From: a virus
IMG/VR virus record: IMGVR_UViG_3300005582_000151
Location: 1 to 20,501 of that record
Strand: one strand, 5' to 3'
DNA: 20,501 bases
Shown here: positions 15,210 through 20,501 of the stretch, piece after piece
Layout: every line of letters starts with the position of its first letter
How positions within the stretch are numbered: the stretch's first letter is position 1
Notes under the pieces: model-generated
The model's database searches: none
Seen by the model: only the letters and a program-made list of their open reading frames with translations
Told to the model about the DNA's origin: nothing
Made by a program: the position numbers and the translations under genes

Positions 15210-15238
15210 CGTAAGTTATTGTAAAATAAGCACTTACG
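15210..15238 (-). repeat. Palindromic element, copy 3 (inner segment inverted)
   Basis: Plus-strand arms CGTAAGT (15210-15216) and ACTTACG (15232-15238) enclose the 15 bases TATTGTAAAATAAGC. That inner segment is the reverse complement of the inner segment of copies 1 and 2 except for one base. So relative to the downstream promoter this copy points the other way. The TAA stop of the ClpP-like gene (15234-15236) lies in the right arm. Confidence 0.83.
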
Positions 15239-15854
15239 AGGTTTTCTTCTTTTTAGGAGTTTTCTTAGGAGCCTTTTTAGGAGTTTTCTTAGGAGTTCTT
15301 AAAGACTTTGGTGCAAATTTTTCCTGTAGTCTTTTAGATACCTCTTCTCCTGTCATCCAAATATCCTTGCTATCAAGGATTGATTTTATTTCATTTTCAG
15401 TTAAAAATCCGCCATAAATATCATGCCAAAGTTTTTCACTCCACTTGCGTTCATGTATAATGTTATCATACATTTCTCCACCCTTGCCAACTATAGCACT
15501 GGCGTAATTGTGGAACATGAACATGGAATGTTTACTAATTTCCCAATGTTTGGCTGATAAGAAGATGATGGTGGCGGCACTCATACATGTACCCTCAACT
15601 GATGCCACTACATTTGCTTTGGTTTCATTAAAAACACGCATGAATTGAATGGCGGTGAATAAATCTCCGCCGTAACTATTAATGTGTACCATAATTACAT
15701 CATTTTCACTAGCATTGCGAATAGTTTCAAACCACTGCACATATTCTGCTGGCGGCTTTACATCACCTGACAAATAAAATGTGTGTACCTTTGATAAGGC
15801 CCTATCTGTAAAAGCATTAACGGCATTGCCTGATGAAATTTCAAGTTTCTCCAT
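15234..15854 (-). CDS. ClpP-like serine protease
   Basis: A 206-residue protein with the ClpP/crotonase fold signature: a TFYLSGDV strand (25-32), VIMVHINSYGGDL (53-65) with the GG turn, the nucleophile in VEGTCMSAATI (S92), catalytic His in MFMFHNY (H115) and DIWMTGEEV (D164) as the likely acid. All three triad residues appear present. Phage ClpP-like proteins could act with a host ClpX/ClpA or alone; nothing here shows which. After residue 186 the protein ends in a Lys/Pro-rich tail made of repeated [T/A]PKK units, unusual for ClpP. ATG 15854 overlaps the previous gene by 14 bases. The stop codon is inside palindrome copy 3. Confidence 0.85.
   Translation of the reverse strand: MEKLEISSGNAVNAFTDRALSKVHTFYLSGDVKPPAEYVQWFETIRNASENDVIMVHINSYGGDLFTAIQFMRVFNETKANVVASVEGTCMSAATIIFLSAKHWEISKHSMFMFHNYASAIVGKGGEMYDNIIHERKWSEKLWHDIYGGFLTENEIKSILDSKDIWMTGEEVSKRLQEKFAPKSLRTPKKTPKKAPKKTPKKKKTS
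15253..15300 (-). repeat. 12-bp tandem repeat encoding the TPKK/APKK tail
   Basis: Four back-to-back 12-bp units on the plus strand begin at 15253, 15265, 15277 and 15289, based on TTAGGAGTTTTC with small changes. Read on the minus strand each unit encodes [T/A]PKK. This suggests the basic tail of the ClpP-like protein grew by tandem duplication. Its length may vary between related phages. Confidence 0.85.
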
Positions 15855-16224
15855 AATATTTCGTCACCTTTAGAATTCGCTCAATTTGTTTTTGTATAAT
15901 GTCTTTACGATTAGGCCAATGAATATATTCCTTTTCAGGATTCTTTTGCAAATTGTAAAGAAGCGGAAGAATCATTTGTTCAACTTCTTGTAACTTACCA
16001 TGTACTTCTTTTGTTACTAACAGTTTGTGCTGTTCAATCAAATCTGATGTGTCGCCTTCAGTTAACCCCTCTATTTGTCGCTCTAATTTTTGAATCTTTA
16101 AAAATAATTCATCTTTAAATTCTGGGTCAACTAGTGTAGGTTGCTGTGATGTGGGAGAAATTGGAGATCCAGAGAATTCGTCGTCTGTAAACGTAAATCC
16201 AAAATCAAAATCATTATTTTCCAT
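15841..16224 (-). CDS. Conserved hypothetical protein (DFDFGFTF N-terminus)
   Basis: A 127-residue protein starting MENNDFDFGFTFTDDEF, followed by a Ser/Pro/Gln-rich linker (about 19-32), a helical segment likely to form a coiled coil (FLKIQKLERQIEGL, about 41-54) and a C-terminal helix with WPNRKDIIQKQIERILKVT. I recall similar small proteins in T4-like marine phages, with the DFxFGF start and a WPNR-type end, but none with a known function. It overlaps the deformylase gene at its start (11 bases) and the ClpP-like gene at its end (14 bases), so the three are probably translated together. Confidence 0.75.
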   Translation of the reverse strand: MENNDFDFGFTFTDDEFSGSPISPTSQQPTLVDPEFKDELFLKIQKLERQIEGLTEGDTSDLIEQHKLLVTKEVHGKLQEVEQMILPLLYNLQKNPEKEYIHWPNRKDIIQKQIERILKVTKYYGET

Positions 16225-16750
16225 ATTTCCCCTTGCGTTGAATTTTCTTATTCTTCTTCTTTAATTTATTTAGTTCCCAACGCAACTTGAAGTTTGACGC
16301 ATGATGTGTGAAGTTCAATCCTTCCATATGGTCATATTCATGTAACACCACACGAGCAGCAATATTTTTAAATGACATGCGTTGAGTTGTACCAGACACA
16401 TCTTGATACTCCACAGTGACTTCAGACGGACGCTGCAATGTTAACAGGAATCCTGGCAATGATGTACACCCTTCTTCCATCGTGGTTTGTTCTTTGCTTA
16501 CACCAATCACGTTAGGATTGAACAAGGCGTATCGCTGTTCGGCATTACCAAATACAAACACACGATAGGGCAATCCTACTTGATTGGATGCCAATCCTAA
16601 CCCCCCTAATTGTAACATTCGCTCATGAAGTATCGTTGCCAACTCCTCTGCGATATCTCCATCCTTCTGAAAATCAAACTCAGGAGGCTTTGTAGTCATA
16701 CGTGGGTCTGCAAAATGAATCAATTGCAAATCTTCAAGTTTCCAATTCAT
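16214..16750 (-). CDS. def: Peptide deformylase
   Basis: A 178-residue metallohydrolase that removes the formyl group from new N-terminal Met. All three family motifs are visible: motif 1 GLGLASNQVG (50-59, with Ser in place of the usual second Ala), motif 2 EGCTS (93-97, metal ligand C95) and motif 3 HEYDH (137-141). The active site should be intact. The C-terminus is strongly basic (LKKKNKKIQRKGKYGK). Phage deformylases are known from marine T4-like phages, where they are thought to aid translation of phage or host proteins. ATG 16750 follows AGGACC, 9 bp after the gp46 stop. Confidence 0.95.
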   Translation of the reverse strand: MNWKLEDLQLIHFADPRMTTKPPEFDFQKDGDIAEELATILHERMLQLGGLGLASNQVGLPYRVFVFGNAEQRYALFNPNVIGVSKEQTTMEEGCTSLPGFLLTLQRPSEVTVEYQDVSGTTQRMSFKNIAARVVLHEYDHMEGLNFTHHASNFKLRWELNKLKKKNKKIQRKGKYGK

Positions 16751-16759
16751 AGGTCCTCG

Positions 16760-18472
16760 TTATACAATAACAGAAAAGTTTTGTTTCTTTGTAAATTTTA
16801 CTGCATGTGAAAATTTATCAAACAATTGGTCGCCTTTATGAGAGATGACCCATACGTTTGTCCCATCACCCAACGTGTTTAATAGTTGCATGACATATTC
16901 GGTTGCAGTTGTATCTAAACTGCTATCAAATACTTCATCAAGAATAAGCAAATTAGTACTAGCACTATTCTTGAGCTTAGCGATTGTGCGCCACGTAAAC
17001 AAAAGCGCCAAATCAATTCTTTGTTTCTCGCCTTCGCTAAAGCTTTCATAACTAAAATCATCCCGATAGCGCGATTTAATAACTTCATCAAACTTCTCAT
17101 CTAAAGTAAACTGCACGAAGAAGTCCATTGATGTCAAGAACTTATTCACAAGTTTATTTATCGCAGGCAAATACTGTCGTATAATCTTTGTCTTGATTCC
17201 TGAATCTTTTAATAATACTGATGCAATATCATAATAATCGGATTGCTCATGTAAATCGGAGCGGTCTTTCACTATTGATAATGTATCCTTTGCTAAATCT
17301 TTAAGTTTTGCCTTTTCTACCTCAATATTACCTACTTTCTTACTGACATCATCTTTCTCTAACTCTAACCGTTGAATGTATCGGTCGCCGGTAGAAATCT
17401 CATTCTTCACTTCTGTTATTTGCTGCGTTAATATAACAATGTTTTTGTTGACGTCCTGAATTTCTGCTAGACGCTGTTGTAAACTACCATATGTATCTTG
17501 CACCTGATTTTTTTGTGTTTCAATAGAGGCGGCTTCAACTTGATGTTCATTGATAATTTCAATTTTGAATTCATGTTCAATGCCCTGTTTGCATTTAGGG
17601 CAGTTGTCATTATTATGGTAAAATGTAATTTCTTTTTGAATTTTGCCTAAGGTGTTTTCGCATTCTTGAATTTGTTGTGAAACCAGTTGTAAAGATTGTG
17701 CGACATTAGATGAATCCCCAATAGAACCGAGATGCCGGTCACGTTGATGGTCAAGATCAGCAAGTAAAGTGCGTCTTTCAGAAATTTCATTGTGTGCCTC
17801 TTGAATTTTAATTTTAATTTCTACAATGCGTGCGTCACGGTCATCTTGTAACGTCTTGATATAATCCTGTTGCAACTCCGCCTTGTTTTTTGCAATAGAA
17901 ATCTTTGTTTCTACTTCTAGAAGTTTCTGTTTTAGTTCTGTAATCTTGTCCTTCAAGACCACATTCATAGAAGTAAAAATTTTAATATCAAGAATATCTT
18001 CAATAACTTCCCGGCGAGCCGCAGCAGGAAGTTGCATGAAGGGCGTAAATGACGCTGTTCCTAAAATTACAATCTGCGTGAACGACTTAAAATTTAATTT
18101 TAAAATATTATCTTCTAGGTACTTCTGATAATCACGCGAAGCGGCATCTTGATTAATGAGTATACCGTTCGTCCAAATTTCAAAAATACCTGGTCTGATA
18201 CCACGATTGATTTTGTAATTCTTACTTCCAATGGAAAATTCAATTTCAACAAGACATTGCTTTCCATTAATAGAGTTAACAAGTTGTGGTTTATTAATAT
18301 TTCGATAGGGTTTACCAAACAAGGCAAAGCAAATAGCGTCAAGCATCGTACTCTTTCCGCTACCATTCTCCCCCACAACAAGGGTGGTGGGGCGTCTATC
18401 AAGTTCTATTTCAGTAAATGCATTACCCGTGGAGAGAAAGTTTTTCCATCGAACAGTTTTAAAATGTATCAT
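16760..18472 (-). CDS. 46: Recombination nuclease ATPase subunit gp46 (Rad50/SbcC-like)
   Basis: A 570-residue SMC-like ATPase, matching T4 gp46 (560). Walker A is VGENGSGKS (33-41). A long coiled coil spans roughly 170-420, with a zinc-hook CPKC (291-294) at its centre. The ABC signature FSEGEKQRIDLALLF and Walker B LLILDEVFDSSLD follow near the C-terminus, then VISHKGD with the switch His. With gp47 it processes DNA ends for recombination-dependent replication and host DNA breakdown. The start overlaps the gp47 stop as ATGA, which fits coupled production of the complex. Confidence 0.96.
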   Translation of the reverse strand: MIHFKTVRWKNFLSTGNAFTEIELDRRPTTLVVGENGSGKSTMLDAICFALFGKPYRNINKPQLVNSINGKQCLVEIEFSIGSKNYKINRGIRPGIFEIWTNGILINQDAASRDYQKYLEDNILKLNFKSFTQIVILGTASFTPFMQLPAAARREVIEDILDIKIFTSMNVVLKDKITELKQKLLEVETKISIAKNKAELQQDYIKTLQDDRDARIVEIKIKIQEAHNEISERRTLLADLDHQRDRHLGSIGDSSNVAQSLQLVSQQIQECENTLGKIQKEITFYHNNDNCPKCKQGIEHEFKIEIINEHQVEAASIETQKNQVQDTYGSLQQRLAEIQDVNKNIVILTQQITEVKNEISTGDRYIQRLELEKDDVSKKVGNIEVEKAKLKDLAKDTLSIVKDRSDLHEQSDYYDIASVLLKDSGIKTKIIRQYLPAINKLVNKFLTSMDFFVQFTLDEKFDEVIKSRYRDDFSYESFSEGEKQRIDLALLFTWRTIAKLKNSASTNLLILDEVFDSSLDTTATEYVMQLLNTLGDGTNVWVISHKGDQLFDKFSHAVKFTKKQNFSVIV

Positions 18473-19512
18473 ATTTCAAGATTCTGTGCCTCAACATATA
18501 AGGTTTTCAGCAATGTTTTTAATTTATTCTTGTCTTTGGCTGATTCAACAGAATCAACATATTCGGAAAGAAGTGTCATTGTATCTTCAATATTCACTGT
18601 CTCGTTATCCAATGCCTCAGACTCAAATTCTGAAAAATCTTCATGAATTGTCAATTCAATCACTTCATTAATATACAACGCATCAAGCAGTTTGTCAAAT
18701 CTTTGATAATCATTTTTGTGAACAACAATCAACTTTACGCATGCTTTTGCATACTTGGATGCATCAATGGTATTTTGGCGGTCATCATAATAAATTTTAT
18801 GAAAAATTTCAAATGGATTTGGAATTAATAGCAAATCTAGTGTGTCTAAATCCAATACATGAAATCCTCGTGTATCATCATAGTCACTCCATGTGAATCC
18901 ATATGGACTTCCTAAGTAATATACATTGTCATCTGTACTGCGATGATGGAAATGTCCGGTGAGTACCATTGAATAGTTTTTCAAAACTTGTCTATCCATA
19001 CCCCCATCATTCTTTGCTCCGCGAAACATATCGAAACCGGCAATTTCAAAATGCCCAAAACATACTTCAGCAGGTTGCTGAATAACCTGCATACAGGCAT
19101 CATAATTTTCTGCGCACATCCAAGGAATAAATGATACGGTGCGTTTATCTAATTGGATAATGGATGGCTCTTCAATGATTTCAATGTTACTATATTCCCG
19201 TAACAATAAATCTAAACTATTTACTTCATTTGTGTTCTTATAATATGTATCATGATTACCTGGAATGACTTTCATATCAATACCACGTATCTTTAGTTGC
19301 TCAAAGAAATATTCTTTACATGACCGTAATGTATTAAAATTGATATACTTTCTTCGGTCGAATACATCCCCTAAATGTAAAAGAGTTTTAATTCCTGTTT
19401 GATCAAGATAGGGGAAAAATACTTCATCATAAAATTTTCGAAAATATGAATCAAAATGTTGGGAGTCATTTCGTGCGCCAAAATGAGTATCGGTGATAAT
19501 GGCGACTTTCAT
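18469..19512 (-). CDS. 47: Recombination nuclease subunit gp47 (Mre11/SbcD-like)
   Basis: A 347-residue metallophosphoesterase nuclease, close to T4 gp47 (339). The metal-binding motifs appear in order: DTHFG (8-12), GDVFDRR (48-54), GNHDTYY (85-91) and LTGHFHHRS (about 182-190). All ligands for the two-metal centre are present. A C-terminal helical region (after about 300) should bind the coiled-coil base of gp46. ATG 19512 has a GAGGG site and lies just behind the QueD-like gene. The 47-46 order is the T4 one. Confidence 0.95.
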   Translation of the reverse strand: MKVAIITDTHFGARNDSQHFDSYFRKFYDEVFFPYLDQTGIKTLLHLGDVFDRRKYINFNTLRSCKEYFFEQLKIRGIDMKVIPGNHDTYYKNTNEVNSLDLLLREYSNIEIIEEPSIIQLDKRTVSFIPWMCAENYDACMQVIQQPAEVCFGHFEIAGFDMFRGAKNDGGMDRQVLKNYSMVLTGHFHHRSTDDNVYYLGSPYGFTWSDYDDTRGFHVLDLDTLDLLLIPNPFEIFHKIYYDDRQNTIDASKYAKACVKLIVVHKNDYQRFDKLLDALYINEVIELTIHEDFSEFESEALDNETVNIEDTMTLLSEYVDSVESAKDKNKLKTLLKTLYVEAQNLEI

Positions 19513-19956
19513 TTATCCCTCGTATATGGCAGAATTGCTCCCGTGTTCAAACACTTCAACACTCTTGAGACGCACTCGACCGTGCGTGTTATGTTCTACT
19601 CTCGGGGCAACATCAAGATATGTCATTTGTGCAAATGCTTCGCATCCTACATTATCCATAATACGAAGGGTGCATATTCCGTCTTTATCCATTTGCTTAA
19701 ATGATGAGAGATATGGATCATCTTTCGCCGCGGCTGTTGTATGGTCGAACGCCTCATCTAGATATTCCTTAATCCACTTGGTATCGCCAAAATCATATAC
19801 CCAATTTCTTTCGTCTAGTGTGTCAGACTCAAAGATGAAACGAAATCCTAAACTATATCCATGAATTTGATTACAGTGAGATGTTGCACGCCATTGACGA
19901 AATGCACAGCTCAATCCTCGGTCATTACCAAATGTCTTAGTTGAATAATATTTCAT
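19513..19956 (-). CDS. queD: QueD/PTPS-like 6-carboxytetrahydropterin synthase family protein
   Basis: A 147-residue protein of the tunnel-fold pterin synthase family. It has the Cys near the start (GLSCAFRQWRATSHCNQIHGYS, C17), the WVYDFGDTK strand, FDHTT and a terminal EVFEHGSNSAIY that fits the C-terminal His/Glu region. Compared with E. coli QueD the first zinc-binding His is replaced (AFRQW for AAHRL), and HGH is HGY (32-34). H27 and H32 remain. This CAFRQWRA-SHC-HGY form is, as I recall it, a distinct subgroup found in Alphaproteobacteria and their phages. Its reaction is uncertain. A role in queuosine or 7-deazaguanine DNA modification would be inference, since no QueE/QueC is in view. 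An AGGAGA site precedes ATG 19956. Confidence 0.78.
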   Translation of the reverse strand: MKYYSTKTFGNDRGLSCAFRQWRATSHCNQIHGYSLGFRFIFESDTLDERNWVYDFGDTKWIKEYLDEAFDHTTAAAKDDPYLSSFKQMDKDGICTLRIMDNVGCEAFAQMTYLDVAPRVEHNTHGRVRLKSVEVFEHGSNSAIYEG

Positions 19957-19966
19957 TTCTATCTCC

Positions 19967-20501
19967 TTAGTATTTGTTTACAGAAGTGTTATCACGATAA
20001 CGAATATCATCGCGGCGCCAGAATTCTCCTTGTCCTAACATGATGTCAAGAATTCTATCCATCGTACCTGTTGTCCAAGCTGAAATCTTTCCCATGTTTC
20101 TGTGAGGCTCATTCAAGTGTTTAATCAACTTGTTAATGGCATCTTCTTGTGACCAAGGTACATATAAACGTTCAGCATCATTGGCAAACGTTTCTGGAAA
20201 CGACCGATAGGCAGGATACAATACATTACATTCAAGTGCATCTGCCTCAGACACCGTGTTACTTACCCAATCTTGTAATGCACAATTAAACAATACCCGA
20301 CTATTGGCAACAATCTCATAATATTCATTCTTAGAAAGATTATCATAAATCTTTAAAAGACCTTTCTTTTCTAAGTCACGGGCACGTTCCAAATATGCCG
20401 GATTGTTACTCCGTAATGGACCACCCGATACTATGGCAAATTCAATGTGATATGTTTCTGCAATTTGTTCAGCAATATCCATGAAGAAGTTGGGTTGCTT
20501 T
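19967..20501 (-). CDS. Glycosyltransferase, GT-B type (C-terminal part)
   Basis: The frame is open to the window edge; codons upstream of an internal Met at 20482 read KQPNFF, so the Met is not taken as the start and the gene is partial. About 177 residues are visible. The IAETYHIEFAIVSGGP segment, a loop NLSKNEYYEIVANSRVLFNCALQDWVSNTVSEADAL and the Pro/Trp-containing VPWSQEDAINKLIKHL end resemble the nucleotide-sugar-binding half of GT-B glycosyltransferases. Glu in SEADAL is at the usual ExxxxxE-type position. The acceptor (phage DNA or a surface sugar) cannot be told. It precedes the QueD-like gene by 10 bp. Confidence 0.7.
   Translation of the reverse strand, partial: KQPNFFMDIAEQIAETYHIEFAIVSGGPLRSNNPAYLERARDLEKKGLLKIYDNLSKNEYYEIVANSRVLFNCALQDWVSNTVSEADALECNVLYPAYRSFPETFANDAERLYVPWSQEDAINKLIKHLNEPHRNMGKISAWTTGTMDRILDIMLGQGEFWRRDDIRYRDNTSVNKY

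Noticed and set aside
18149-18646. 165-codon open frame on the plus strand
   Set aside because: It lies opposite the well-supported gp46 and gp47 genes and has no recognisable product; it is a shadow frame. The same holds for the other plus-strand frames in the window.
1-20501. tRNA genes, CRISPR arrays, integrase or insertion sequence
   Set aside because: No cloverleaf-like segment, regular spacer-repeat array, transposase or recombinase motif was seen on reading either strand.

Overview
This window looks like part of the genome of a T4-like (gp43/gp44/gp45/UvsX type) myovirus, probably marine or freshwater. The DNA is AT-rich, and every gene I can support reads leftward (minus strand) with almost no intergenic space. 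The order of replication and recombination genes is the T4 one: 47, 46, ... 45, 44, (x), 62, regA, ... 43, uvsX, (x), 41. Accessory genes for peptide deformylase, Hsp20, a ClpP-like protease, CobS/CobT-like proteins and a QueD-like protein are typical of T4-like phages of cyanobacteria and marine Alphaproteobacteria. The QueD-like protein has a motif pattern I associate with Alphaproteobacteria and their phages. No photosynthesis gene, tRNA, integrase or CRISPR array is visible. The host assignment is inference.

Layout in the direction of transcription (right to left). (1) 20501-16760: the 3' part of a glycosyltransferase, a QueD/PTPS-like protein, then gp47 and gp46 (the Mre11/Rad50-type recombination nuclease). 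(2) 16750-15234: peptide deformylase, a conserved hypothetical protein and a ClpP-like serine protease with a Lys/Pro-rich tail. (3) 15200-11645: two separately promoted genes, a VWA protein with an HEVGH metallopeptidase-like motif (CobT-like) and a MoxR/CobS-type AAA+ ATPase. (4) 11627-10324: small genes, including one of 58 codons, plus a DUF3310-like protein. (5) 10334-7361: sliding clamp gp45, clamp loader gp44, a PD-(D/E)XK nuclease-like gene inserted between the loader subunits, clamp loader gp62, and the translational repressor RegA. (6) 7357-6473: Hsp20 and a small protein, ending in a hairpin terminator. (7) 6469-1155: DNA polymerase gp43, UvsX recombinase, a small protein in the position of T4 gene 40, and the gp41 helicase. 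(8) 1122-1: a zincin-like protein, a 59-codon gene and the 5' end of one more gene.

The core genes would build a complete polymerase-clamp-loader-helicase-recombinase machine, except that no primase (gp61) or ssDNA-binding protein is in view. Leftward host-type promoters (TTGACA, 17 bp, TATATT) stand at most unit boundaries. Three of them, ahead of the cobT-like gene, the cobS-like gene and the 59-codon gene, have a shared 29-bp palindrome just upstream of the -35 box. The inner sequence of one copy is inverted relative to the other two. That palindrome and the CobS/CobT-like pair it accompanies are the least explained parts of the window.
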